A DNA stretch of 15,159 bases, taken from assembly GCA_905210905.1 (NCBI GenBank), contig CAJLYQ010000052.1, positions 1 to 15,159 on the forward strand. The letters are read 5' to 3'. Below the pieces are notes generated by a model that searched no databases, was not told the origin of the DNA, and saw only the letters and a program-made list of their open reading frames with translations. A program made the position numbers and the translations under genes. Shown in pieces: positions 6,645-14,162 of the stretch (its first letter is position 1; each line of letters begins with the position of its first letter). This stretch comes from an uncultured Christensenella sp. GTDB lineage: Bacteria; Bacillota; Clostridia; Christensenellales; DTU072.

Positions 6645-6680
6645 AAAAAAGAAAGCAAGAATTATCTTGCTTTCTTTTTT
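6645..6680. terminator. bidirectional intrinsic terminator, 15-bp stem
   Basis: AAAAAAGAAAGCAAG (6645-6659) pairs perfectly with CTTGCTTTCTTTTTT (6666-6680) around the loop AATTAT. Each arm provides the A or U tract for the opposite strand, so it can end both the symporter unit (plus) and relQ (minus), which converge here. Confidence 0.9.
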
Positions 6681-6697
6681 TACGGTTCTACTTTCGT

Positions 6698-7378
6698 TTA
6701 ATCTTCTTCGCTCGCTCCGGATATTTCTTTATATATACTTTGCATTTCTTTATCGAGCGACGTGATTTGCTCGGCGCAGATTTTAAGGCGCGCGGCAAGA
6801 TCTTTCGATACCGTTTCGTCCGATTTGTATTTAAGCCGATGTTCGAGGCTCGCCCAAAAGTCCATCGCTATCGTCCTTATCTGTATCTCGACCGGCGTAT
6901 ATTCCACGCTCTCCGCAAGGAAAATAGGAACTTTAACCACTATGTGCAAACTGCGATAACCGTTGGGTTTAGGATTTTTTACGTAATCTTTAACGCGAAT
7001 AAGCGTGACGTCGCTTTGTTTTATCAGAAGTTCCGCCACGCGGTAAATATCTTCGACGTAATTGCAAATAACGCGCACCCCGGCGACGTCGTATATACGG
7101 TTCTTTACCGTTTCGATTTCCAAAGGAAGATTTTTCTTCTTGATCTTTGCGTATATGCTCTGCGCGGATTTTAACCTGCTCTCTATATGGTGAATGGGAT
7201 TATGGTCGTACTTAATGTGAAACTCTTCGTCAAGTATTTCGAGTTTGGTCGTAATTTCTTTAATCGCCGCTCCGTAAACTTGCGAAAGCGCGATAAACTC
7301 CTTTGCATTCTCGCGAAACCCGACGTCGCTCGCCACGACTTCGGCAATCGCCTCAAACTTGTTTCTTTCGTCTTTCAT
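6698..7378 (-). CDS. relQ: RelQ-type small alarmone synthetase (GTP pyrophosphokinase)
   Basis: The 226-residue cytoplasmic protein has a RelA/SpoT synthetase domain and no hydrolase or regulatory domains, so it should make (p)ppGpp from ATP and GDP/GTP in the stringent response. Visible motifs are RIYDVAGVRVIC (94-105), DYVKNPKPNGYRSLH (131-145), EIQIRT (164-169, catalytic Glu164) and FWASLEH (174-180). The C-terminal helical segment ending in acidic SGASEED fits the tetramer-forming helices of RelQ. Length is close to Bacillus RelQ (about 211). The ATG at 7378 is preceded by GGGAGAG. It converges with the symporter unit and lies downstream of the inositol operon, from which it is separated by a hairpin and its own weak promoter. 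All key residues are present. Confidence 0.92.
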   Translation of the reverse strand: MKDERNKFEAIAEVVASDVGFRENAKEFIALSQVYGAAIKEITTKLEILDEEFHIKYDHNPIHHIESRLKSAQSIYAKIKKKNLPLEIETVKNRIYDVAGVRVICNYVEDIYRVAELLIKQSDVTLIRVKDYVKNPKPNGYRSLHIVVKVPIFLAESVEYTPVEIQIRTIAMDFWASLEHRLKYKSDETVSKDLAARLKICAEQITSLDKEMQSIYKEISGASEED

Positions 7379-7407
7379 TTCTTCTCTCCCGATCCGTGTT
7401 TTCCCTT

Positions 7408-7416
7408 GTTATACCA
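7408..7416 (-). promoter_or_regulatory. possible extended -10 promoter for relQ
   Basis: On the minus strand TGGTATAAC gives an extended -10 (TGnTATAAC) about 30 bases upstream of the relQ ATG. The matching -35 position (ATTTTT) is poor. Confidence 0.35.
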
Positions 7417-7477
7417 TTCTTCGCTTAAACAAAAATTTAATATAACGCCTTAATAGGTTTTCGGGCGTTTCGTTACG

Positions 7478-7507
7478 GCGGTTTCCGCGTAATCCCGCGG
7501 AAACCGC
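7478..7507 (-). terminator. 12-bp hairpin after the inositol operon, no U-run
   Basis: GCGGTTTCCGCG (7478-7489) pairs perfectly with CGCGGAAACCGC (7496-7507) around a 6-base loop, 24 bp beyond the iolG stop. Neither strand has a T tract after it, so it may stabilise the mRNA 3' end or terminate weakly, rather than act as a standard intrinsic terminator. It separates the operon from relQ. Confidence 0.5.
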
Positions 7508-7530
7508 ACGATTAACCGATTTATTGTCGT

Positions 7531-8559
7531 TTACAGACCGTATTCGCTGCGGATTTCCGCGATTTTTACGGGGCGTCCTTCGGAAACGGATTTTCTTGCG
7601 GCAAGTCCGATAAGGACGGGTTCGAGTCCGCTTACTACGTCTGCGGACGGTTTTTTATCGTTAACGACGCAGTCGACGAATTCGCTTATCTCGTTTACGT
7701 ACGCCTGCATATATCTTTCAAGGAAGAACAGCAAGGGTTTTTCCGCGTGAACTCCCGTTCCGTCGCTTATTACCGCGCTGGAATCGGTGTCGTTTCTGAT
7801 AGCGACCTGACCGAGCGAACCGAACGCTTCCACTCTCTGATCGTAGCCGTAACTTGCCCTGCGGCAGTTGTCGATGACGGCGAGCGCGCCATTCTTTAAC
7901 TTCATAGTGATTACCGCGGTATCGATATCGCCCGCTTTGCCGATTTCTTCGTCTACGAGCACCGCGCCGTAAGCGAAGACTTCTTCCACTTCGCTGCCCG
8001 ACATAAATCTGACCATATCGAAGTCGTGTATCGTCATATCGAGGAATATTCCGCCCGAAACTTTGATATAACTTACCGGGGGAGCGGCAGGGTCTCTCGA
8101 ACAGATTTTAAGCACGTTGAGTTCGCCGATTTTTCCGCTTTTCACCGCTTCTCTCGCGGCTCTGAAGTTGTGATCGAAACGGCGGTTAAAGCCTACCTGA
8201 TACTTGATTTCGGGATGCTTTTCAAGCGTTTTCATTACTTCGAGAATTTTGCCTACGTCGTGGTCGATAGGCTTTTCGCAGAAGACGTGTTTTCCGCTTT
8301 CGATTGCTTCGATACTGATTTTCGAGTGGGTGTCGGTACTCGAACAAATAAGAACCGCGTCGATTTCTTTATCGTTAAGCACGTCGCGGTAATCTTTCGT
8401 GAACTCGTTTATTCCCAGTCCTTTTGCCCATTCTACGGTTTGTTCGGTCAAAAACGGATCCGCAACGGTTTTTACCGTGGCGTCTTTGACGTAGCGCATA
8501 ATGCTTTCGCAGTGGACTTTGCCTATTCTTCCTGCTCCTATAATACCTACTTTGATCAT
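7531..8559 (-). CDS. iolG: inositol 2-dehydrogenase (Gfo/Idh/MocA family)
   Basis: The 342-residue NAD-dependent oxidoreductase would oxidise myo-inositol to 2-keto-myo-inositol (scyllo-inosose), the first step of inositol catabolism. The Rossmann motif GIIGAGRIG is at 5-13, the EKP motif with catalytic Lys96 at 95-97, and the DMTIHDFDM segment at 174-182 gives the family Asp174 and His178. These match the K-D-H triad of Bacillus IolG. It is the last gene of the operon, 32 bp after iolE, with AGGAGA upstream of the ATG. The sequence alone does not exclude a scyllo-inositol or other polyol dehydrogenase of the same family; the iolB-D-E context favours inositol. Length is normal. Confidence 0.92.
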   Translation of the reverse strand: MIKVGIIGAGRIGKVHCESIMRYVKDATVKTVADPFLTEQTVEWAKGLGINEFTKDYRDVLNDKEIDAVLICSSTDTHSKISIEAIESGKHVFCEKPIDHDVGKILEVMKTLEKHPEIKYQVGFNRRFDHNFRAAREAVKSGKIGELNVLKICSRDPAAPPVSYIKVSGGIFLDMTIHDFDMVRFMSGSEVEEVFAYGAVLVDEEIGKAGDIDTAVITMKLKNGALAVIDNCRRASYGYDQRVEAFGSLGQVAIRNDTDSSAVISDGTGVHAEKPLLFFLERYMQAYVNEISEFVDCVVNDKKPSADVVSGLEPVLIGLAARKSVSEGRPVKIAEIRSEYGL

Positions 8560-8591
8560 AAAATTATTTCTCCTGTTGCGTTTATTTTTTA

Positions 8592-9485
8592 TTAAAATCC
8601 GAGTAAACTTTTGATATATTTTCTTGCTTTAACTGCGTATTCGTACGGGTTTGCGATCGCCGGGTCCTGTTCCGCTTCGACGAGCAACCAGCCTTTGTAG
8701 TCCGCTTTTTCAAGTTCGTCGAATATCGGCTTAAAGTCTATGCAACCGTCGCCGGGTACGGTGAACGCTCCCTTTCTCACGCCCTGAAGAAAACTGAGTT
8801 TTTCTTCTTTGACTTTCTTAACCACTTCGGGGCGGATATCCTTAAGGTGAACGTGTTTTATTCTCTTCGCGTATTTTTTAAGCACCGACATATAGTCTTC
8901 GCCGCAATATGCGAAATGGCCGCTGTCAAACAGCAGATAAACGCTGTTTTCGTCGGTGTTTTCCATCATTCTTTCGGTTTCCGCGGCGGTTTGAACCACG
9001 GTGCCCATATGGTGGTGGTAAGTAAGGGTTATGCCGTATTCTTTGGCGATTTCGCCGAGCCTGTTAAGTCCTGTGCAGAACTTATCCCACTCTTCGTCGT
9101 TCATAACGTATTTGCAGTCGAACACGGGGGTGTTCATTTGCCCCTGAACGCTGTGGCTCTGTTCGCTCACGCCCACTCTTTTTGCGCCTACGGCTTTTAA
9201 GAACGCGCATTTTTCTCTGAACTCTTTTTCCACTTCTTCGAAAGGTTTGGTCAGAATAAACGCCGAGAACCAACTGTTGGCTACGCTTAATCCCCTTACG
9301 TCCAGATCGTGTTTCAGGACGGCGGGGTCGGTCGGGTATTTATTGCCGATTTCCGTACCTTCGTACCCTGCGAGCGCCATTTCGCTTACGCACTGATAAA
9401 AAGTGTTTTCCGCGCCGAGATCGGGCATATCGTCGTTCGTCCAGGCAATGGGGGCAATTCCTAATTTTACGTTCTCTCTTTTCAT
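8592..9485 (-). CDS. iolE: inosose dehydratase (2-keto-myo-inositol dehydratase)
   Basis: The 297-residue TIM-barrel enzyme (xylose-isomerase-like AP endonuclease 2 fold) would dehydrate 2-keto-myo-inositol to 3D-(3,5/4)-trihydroxycyclohexane-1,2-dione, using a divalent metal. The N-terminal GIAPIAWTNDDMPDLGAENT, YHHHMGTVVQT (156-166), DSGH (187-190), HVHLKD (211-216) and VPGDGCIDF (243-251) are typical of IolE. Length equals the usual 297. A longer in-frame version beginning at 9590 would overlap iolD and add a Lys/Arg-rich stretch unlike the family. The ATG at 9485 is instead preceded by AAGGAAG and lies 16 bp after the iolD stop. It is the fourth gene of the operon. Confidence 0.95.
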   Translation of the reverse strand: MKRENVKLGIAPIAWTNDDMPDLGAENTFYQCVSEMALAGYEGTEIGNKYPTDPAVLKHDLDVRGLSVANSWFSAFILTKPFEEVEKEFREKCAFLKAVGAKRVGVSEQSHSVQGQMNTPVFDCKYVMNDEEWDKFCTGLNRLGEIAKEYGITLTYHHHMGTVVQTAAETERMMENTDENSVYLLFDSGHFAYCGEDYMSVLKKYAKRIKHVHLKDIRPEVVKKVKEEKLSFLQGVRKGAFTVPGDGCIDFKPIFDELEKADYKGWLLVEAEQDPAIANPYEYAVKARKYIKSLLGF

Positions 9486-9501
9486 TTTAATTTCTTCCTT
9501 T

Positions 9502-11433
9502 TTAATATTGTCTTGCTTGCGAAAGGCGTTCGTCGCGCTCTTCCTTTGCTTCTTTTTGTTTTTCCGTTCTCGGATTTTGCGAGCAACCAACGTTCCACCA
9601 ACCGCCGTAACCGTCGGTCATCGACTTCGGCAAAACCTTAATGTCGATAAGCGTGGGCTTTGTTTGTTTCAGACTGTCGATTAACGCTTTTTCAAGTTCT
9701 TCTTCGGTCTTTGCCGTATAAGCGACGAACCCGTACGCACGCGCGCACGCGGCGTAATCGATATTCATAAACTCGCCGCTTCGGATAGGCTCGTTACCCT
9801 TTCTGTACCTTGCTTCGGTGCAAAGCGAATCCACGCCCTGCCCCGTCTGCAAGTTGTTTATACAACCGAAACTCTCGTTGTCGAACAGCAGCACGTTTAT
9901 TTTTATACCTTCCTGCAAAGCGGTGATCATCTCGCCGTGGAGCATATTAAAACTCCCGTCGCCGCAAAAAGCGTACGCTTCTCTGTCCGGCATAGCCATC
10001 TTGCTGCCGAGTGCGCCCGCTATCTCGTATCCCATACACGAGTACCCGTATTCCATATTATAGGTACCGTAACTGTCCGTTGTCCACATTCTTTGCAGGC
10101 ACCCGGGAAGGCTTCCCGCCGCGCCTACGGCGATTGCGTCGGGCGGAATCGTTTTTCTTATAATTCCTATTGCGGCGGTCTGACAAATCGTTCCGCCGGT
10201 TGCCTTTACGAAGTCTTCCGCCACGCCGTCCATACCGTTTTTGATTTCGGGAACGTAGCCAACTCCGTAGCGGACGGAAGTAAGGCGTTGCATTTCCTTG
10301 TCCCATTTTTCCTTTGCCTTTTCGATTTCTCCGTCGTAAGACGAGCGATACTCTCCTGTCGCGCTATCGAGAGCGGTTATTCCTTCTCTCGCGTCGCTTA
10401 TCACGCTCGTTGCGTCGAGTTTTTTCGCCTGAAACGGGCTTACGTTTATCGTGACGATTTTGCTTTTTGCGTACAACCATTTTGACGAAGTGGTGAAGTC
10501 GGTAAAGCGCGTGCCTATACCGATGACAAGGTCGGCTTTGCTTGCTATCTCGTTTGCCGCGGAGTTGCCGGTTACGCCTATTCCGCCCAAGTTAAGCCTA
10601 TGGCTCGACGGAATAACGCTTTTTCCTGCCTGCGTTTCGGCAAAGGGTATCGAGTGCTTTTCGCAAAATTCTCTTACCGCGTTTCCTGCTTCCGAGTATC
10701 TTACGCCGCCGCCTACGATGACGAGGGGGCGTTTACTGCGTTTAACCGCTTCCGCCGCACGTTCGACTTCGTAAGCGTCGGGTTTCGCGCGTCTGATATG
10801 ATGTACTCTTTTAGCGAAAAATTCTTCGTCGAACTCATAGGTTTCGCCCTGCACGTCCTGACTTATCGCAATCGCCGCCGCGCCCGCGTCCGCCGGGTCG
10901 GTAAGCACTCGCATAGCGTTGCTTAAAGCGGTCATTATCGTTTCCGGTCGGGTGATTTTCGCAAAAAACTTCGTCACCGCCTTAAACGCGTCGGTACTCG
11001 TTATTCCCTGATTATAGGGGTGTTCTATTTGTTGCAAAACGGGGTCGGGTTGCGCCGAAGCGAAAGTATCGCCCATAAAAAGCAGTAAAGGGATATTGTT
11101 TACCGTGGCGGTTGCCGCGGCGGTAACCATATTAACCGAGCCGGGTCCGATACTCGACATACAAGGAATGATTTTCCGTCTGTCGCACGTTTTTGCGTAA
11201 GCCGTTGCGACGTGCGCCATTCCTTGCTCGTTTCTTCCCTGATAAACTTTGATGCCGTGTCGCGCCATCGAAAGGGCTTCTCCCACTCCGAGCACGCAAC
11301 CGTGTCCGAAAATGGTAAAGAACCCTTCGACAAACTTGTTTTCCACGATTTTTCCGTCAATTTCCATAGAAACGTACTGATTATCGAGGTATCTTACGAC
11401 GGCTTCTCCTACCGTTAGTTTTATTCTTGCCAT
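9502..11433 (-). CDS. iolD: 3D-(3,5/4)-trihydroxycyclohexane-1,2-dione acylhydrolase
   Basis: The 643-residue thiamine-diphosphate enzyme opens the ring of trihydroxycyclohexane-dione to give 5-deoxy-D-glucuronic acid. Three ThDP-family domains are seen: N-terminal pyrimidine-binding with catalytic Glu69 in GRNEQGMAHVATAYAK (67-82), a central domain (about 225-365) with PLVIVGGGVRYSEA, and a C-terminal ThDP domain with GDGSFNMLHGEM (491-502) and FDNESFG (517-523), which supply the metal-binding Asp492 and Asn519. The C-terminal GYGGWWNVG near 608-616 is characteristic of IolD. Length fits (Bacillus 637). The ATG at 11433 follows AGGAGAAAC, 46 bp after iolB. The sequence appears intact. Confidence 0.96.
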   Translation of the reverse strand: MARIKLTVGEAVVRYLDNQYVSMEIDGKIVENKFVEGFFTIFGHGCVLGVGEALSMARHGIKVYQGRNEQGMAHVATAYAKTCDRRKIIPCMSSIGPGSVNMVTAAATATVNNIPLLLFMGDTFASAQPDPVLQQIEHPYNQGITSTDAFKAVTKFFAKITRPETIMTALSNAMRVLTDPADAGAAAIAISQDVQGETYEFDEEFFAKRVHHIRRAKPDAYEVERAAEAVKRSKRPLVIVGGGVRYSEAGNAVREFCEKHSIPFAETQAGKSVIPSSHRLNLGGIGVTGNSAANEIASKADLVIGIGTRFTDFTTSSKWLYAKSKIVTINVSPFQAKKLDATSVISDAREGITALDSATGEYRSSYDGEIEKAKEKWDKEMQRLTSVRYGVGYVPEIKNGMDGVAEDFVKATGGTICQTAAIGIIRKTIPPDAIAVGAAGSLPGCLQRMWTTDSYGTYNMEYGYSCMGYEIAGALGSKMAMPDREAYAFCGDGSFNMLHGEMITALQEGIKINVLLFDNESFGCINNLQTGQGVDSLCTEARYRKGNEPIRSGEFMNIDYAACARAYGFVAYTAKTEEELEKALIDSLKQTKPTLIDIKVLPKSMTDGYGGWWNVGCSQNPRTEKQKEAKEERDERLSQARQY

Positions 11434-11479
11434 TGTTTCTCCTATTTTTTTCGCCGAAAAGGCGAACTGTATTTAACAT

Positions 11480-12271
11480 TTATTTTTTCGGAACGAACGT
11501 ACAAACGGGTTCCAGCCAGGTGTATCTCGGATCGACGTTTCTCGTTTTTACCCACGGATCGCCGTCAAGGTGGCGTATCATCCAGACGTTGTACATCGGG
11601 AACCCGGGCGCGGTGACCTGAACGTGCGTTTTGCCGCCGACGAACATTGCCACGCTTCCGCTTTTTACGGTATGCGCCTCTTCGCCGATAAAGCACGCGC
11701 CGAAACCTTCCTCTCTGTCGAACTCGTAGTAGTACACTTCGGGTTGCGGATGAGAATGAGGAACGTAACTCCACCATCTGCCCTGACGGGCGAGAACTTC
11801 GCCGATAACGAGATTACTGTACGGCGCGTTGTCGTAGTCGAAAATCGTGTTTACGTCGCGTAAAGACGTGTTATCCCACATTCCTTCGCCGCTTACCGTC
11901 CTTATTACGTCGCTTTTGCGGTAAATTTTCGGGGAAAACGCTCTTTCGTTGGTGGTAGCCTGATAAATAAAACGCGTTCCGTCTTCCAGCCCTTCCACCG
12001 TAAGTTTAGTTCCTTTAGAAACGTGAACGGTGGTCGGCAAGTCGTTAAACAAATCTTTTCTGTCCGCAATCTCGTCTATTCCGTCGCATACAAACCGTAC
12101 TTTTCCGTGTATGAGCAAAACCACCGCTTCTTTCTCGTTTGAGAAAAACGTGCGTTTTTGTCCTTTTTTTAGCAGAAAAACGGATATATCCTGCAACATT
12201 TCTTTGCCTATGCCGTCCATTCGGCAAAGCACTTTTTCGCCTTTTTTGTTGAATTTAGGGTATCTGAACAT
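11480..12271 (-). CDS. iolB: 5-deoxy-glucuronate isomerase
   Basis: The 263-residue double-cupin enzyme converts 5-deoxy-glucuronate to 2-deoxy-5-keto-D-gluconate, the step after IolD. The C-terminal cupin carries the metal-site pattern PHSHPQPEVYYYEF (171-184; His172, His174, Glu178) and a further His216 in GGKTHVQVTAPGF. Family residues FDYDNAPYSNLVIGEV (144-159) and MIRHLDGDPW (231-240) are also visible. Length is near the Bacillus enzyme (271). The ATG at 12271 is preceded by AAGGAAGGAG. It lies 32 bp after the symporter stop and 46 bp before iolD, so it is the second gene of the operon. Confidence 0.95.
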   Translation of the reverse strand: MFRYPKFNKKGEKVLCRMDGIGKEMLQDISVFLLKKGQKRTFFSNEKEAVVLLIHGKVRFVCDGIDEIADRKDLFNDLPTTVHVSKGTKLTVEGLEDGTRFIYQATTNERAFSPKIYRKSDVIRTVSGEGMWDNTSLRDVNTIFDYDNAPYSNLVIGEVLARQGRWWSYVPHSHPQPEVYYYEFDREEGFGACFIGEEAHTVKSGSVAMFVGGKTHVQVTAPGFPMYNVWMIRHLDGDPWVKTRNVDPRYTWLEPVCTFVPKK

Positions 12272-12303
12272 ATTTCTCCTTCCTTATTATATATAAACGA
12301 TTT

Positions 12304-13914
12304 TTACTCTTCGCTTTCCGGAGCCGACTGATTTTGAGTAAGTTCGTTAATCAACTCGATCGACTCCGTCTTCCGGTCCGGGTCGTGGTTCTCCGCAAAT
12401 CCCCTGCGTTCGGCAAGCGCCGCGGTCACTTGTTTTTTCTTATCACCCACGAGATCGTAGAAGAAAATCGGTATCGCGCACAACAATAAGCATTGTCCGG
12501 GGACTATAGATACGAGGCAACTCATTCCGAACTGCTGCGACTTTGTAAGCACTTCCGCAACTTCCGCCGCTTTAACCGTTTCTTCGACGTTAAGTCCGAC
12601 GATTAAGTACATTATGATTACGAAACAGGTTGCAAAGCAGTTGCCGATTTTGTTTACGAACCCTTGCACCGCGCTGCCGAGAGCGTTGTCGCGGTATCCG
12701 GTGGTATATTCGAGATAGTCGAGGCAATCGCCGACCATTGCGTAACTCGTTACGTTTAGCACGCCGAGCGGTATGCTTTGAATTATGAAAAGCGGTATAC
12801 AGACGTAGAAAAGCCAACTTATTTCTTTGAACACAACCAACGCGCAAAGCACGGTAGTCACTATGCTTGACAAAAATCCGAGAATACACGAGCCGACTAC
12901 TATTTGTTTGTAGTTAAACCGTTTGTAAAGGGCAGGCATACACAGCATTGATCCGAACATACCTATACCTGCGCTCGCCACGATTACGATATTTACTATG
13001 GTTTTTGAAGTTATATCGCCGATAGGGTCTACGATAAAGGCGTATCTTGCGACGTGGGGTGCGGCGGCTTGCATTAGATATCTGCCGAAACTCAGTATAC
13101 CCATCGTGACTACAAGCATAAGCGGTTTGCAACTAAACAAACGTTTTAACATCGCGCCTTTTTCTTTCGGCGCGGCAGTTTCCGTTTCGGGTTCGGACGG
13201 TTTCGGGTTCGGGCGCATATTAAGTACGCGTTCTTTAACGTTAAAGTAAGCGGTAATGTACAAACAAATACCCAAAACAGACATCGTTATCGCGACGATA
13301 AGATAGAGTAGTTTGTCTTGTTCGACTTCGGACAGATCGGGGCGGATTTTGGGGATAACGCTCGACAAAATCGTGTACATAAGAATGGGGAGCGCGCTAC
13401 CAATACCGTTAAGCGTACGGGCGAAGGAAAAGACTTTTCCGCGTTCGTCCGGGTCGGGGGTCATAACGTTGGGCAATGACCAGAACGGAACGTCGCTCAT
13501 CGTATAAACCATACCCCACAGGACGTAGATCACGGCGTTAAACGCCATAAGTCCGCTTCTGCTCGTTATGCCCGGGTTAAAGAACATAAAGAACGTTAAG
13601 ACGGCTATGGGTAGTCCGGAAAAGAGTATGTAGGGTTTATACTTGCTTTTTTTGAAGGTGTATTTGTCTGCGATTATGCCCATAATGGGGTCGTTAATCG
13701 CGTCCCATACTCTTGCGAGCAACATAAGCAGCAGTACGAACCACGGACTGAGCAACAAGACGTTAAGGTAGTAGTCGGAAATGTAGTTGGACATACTGCC
13801 GTAAATCATCGCTTGACCGAAAGCCGCTATCCCGAACGTCCAGAATTCGCGTTTGGAAATAAAGACCTTCTTGCCGCTCTCGTCGGTTACGTCGGTTGTT
13901 TTTACCTTTGCCAT
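12304..13914 (-). CDS. GPH-family symporter, likely inositol importer
   Basis: The 536-residue membrane protein is a second GPH/MelB-like symporter. The signature WDAINDPIMGIIADKY with KSKYKPYILFSG spans residues 70-100, and about twelve helices are seen. The C-terminal tail is polar and acidic (ending QNQSAPESEE). As first gene of the iol operon it is most simply the importer of inositol or a related polyol, although inositol transporters in Bacillus (IolT/IolF) are of other MFS groups; the substrate is inference. The start at 13914 was chosen over an ATG at 14007, because AGAGGAGA (13921-13928) sits 6 bases upstream and the promoter (13979-14007) overlaps the upstream ATG, which would lie outside the transcript. 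It differs clearly from the plus-strand GPH gene and is not a recent copy. Confidence 0.88.
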   Translation of the reverse strand: MAKVKTTDVTDESGKKVFISKREFWTFGIAAFGQAMIYGSMSNYISDYYLNVLLLSPWFVLLLMLLARVWDAINDPIMGIIADKYTFKKSKYKPYILFSGLPIAVLTFFMFFNPGITSRSGLMAFNAVIYVLWGMVYTMSDVPFWSLPNVMTPDPDERGKVFSFARTLNGIGSALPILMYTILSSVIPKIRPDLSEVEQDKLLYLIVAITMSVLGICLYITAYFNVKERVLNMRPNPKPSEPETETAAPKEKGAMLKRLFSCKPLMLVVTMGILSFGRYLMQAAAPHVARYAFIVDPIGDITSKTIVNIVIVASAGIGMFGSMLCMPALYKRFNYKQIVVGSCILGFLSSIVTTVLCALVVFKEISWLFYVCIPLFIIQSIPLGVLNVTSYAMVGDCLDYLEYTTGYRDNALGSAVQGFVNKIGNCFATCFVIIMYLIVGLNVEETVKAAEVAEVLTKSQQFGMSCLVSIVPGQCLLLCAIPIFFYDLVGDKKKQVTAALAERRGFAENHDPDRKTESIELINELTQNQSAPESEE

Positions 13915-13942
13915 AACGAATCTCCTCTTGAAAAAGAAATTA

Positions 13943-13965
13943 TTTATATTATTACATAATATAAA
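13943..13965. promoter_or_regulatory. 23-bp inverted repeat at the 5' leader of the inositol operon
   Basis: TTTATATTA (13943-13951) and TAATATAAA (13957-13965) are perfect inverted 9-mers around TTACA. The site lies just downstream of the predicted transcription start (about 13972), where a repressor would block initiation or elongation. AT-richness makes chance partly responsible, but the symmetry is full over nine bases. Confidence 0.45.
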
Positions 13966-13978
13966 GCACGTTATTAAA

Positions 13979-14007
13979 ATTATACAATACTTATTCTGCT
14001 TTGACAA
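13979..14007 (-). promoter_or_regulatory. sigma-A-like promoter of the inositol operon
   Basis: On the minus strand, TTGTCA (14007-14002) and a perfect TATAAT (13984-13979) are spaced by 17 bases, 65 bases upstream of the symporter ATG. The heptamer GTATTGT occurs twice, 20 bp apart (minus strand 14010-14004 and 13990-13984), over the -35 box and just before the -10. Confidence 0.75.
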
Positions 14008-14102
14008 TACCCCAAAAATTACGAACGGAAAGAAAAATCACGCCGCATAAAAATAAAAACGGACGATTTGTCTTACTTTTTTTATGATACGAAACTTAAA
14101 AC

Positions 14103-14131
14103 TTGACAATAAAACCGCTTTATTGTACAAT
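14103..14131 (+). promoter_or_regulatory. sigma-A-like promoter of the mgtC-family gene
   Basis: TTGACA (14103-14108), 17 bases, TACAAT (14126-14131). The transcript would start near 14138, leaving about 25 bases before the ATG at 14163, too short for a riboswitch. Confidence 0.75.
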
Positions 14132-14134
14132 AAA
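14106..14134. promoter_or_regulatory. operator-like half-sites over the mgtC-family promoter
   Basis: TTTATTGTACAATAAA (14119-14134) is a perfect 16-bp palindrome covering the -10 box. Its half-site ACAATAAA occurs again, exactly, at 14106-14113 over the -35 box, 21 bp (two turns) upstream. This makes three half-sites, in forward, reverse and forward order. The fit to both promoter elements suggests a repressor site. Confidence 0.5.
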
Positions 14135-14162
14135 TAATTATTTTTGAAAGTAGGCGAGAAAA

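Noticed and set aside
7619..7629. GGTTCGAGTCC resembling a tRNA T-loop
   Set aside because: It lies inside iolG and no acceptor, D or anticodon stems can be formed around it.
9486..9590. Longer N-terminus for iolE
   Set aside because: The extra 35 residues are Lys/Arg-rich, overlap iolD in another frame and are absent from the 297-residue family length; a ribosome site precedes 9485.
4699..13914. The two GPH symporters as a recent gene duplication
   Set aside because: Their signatures and tails differ (basic against acidic C-terminus), showing only distant family relation.
13915..14007. Upstream ATG for the operon symporter
   Set aside because: It lies at the -35 box of the operon promoter; AGAGGAGA precedes 13914 and the family-like sequence begins after it.
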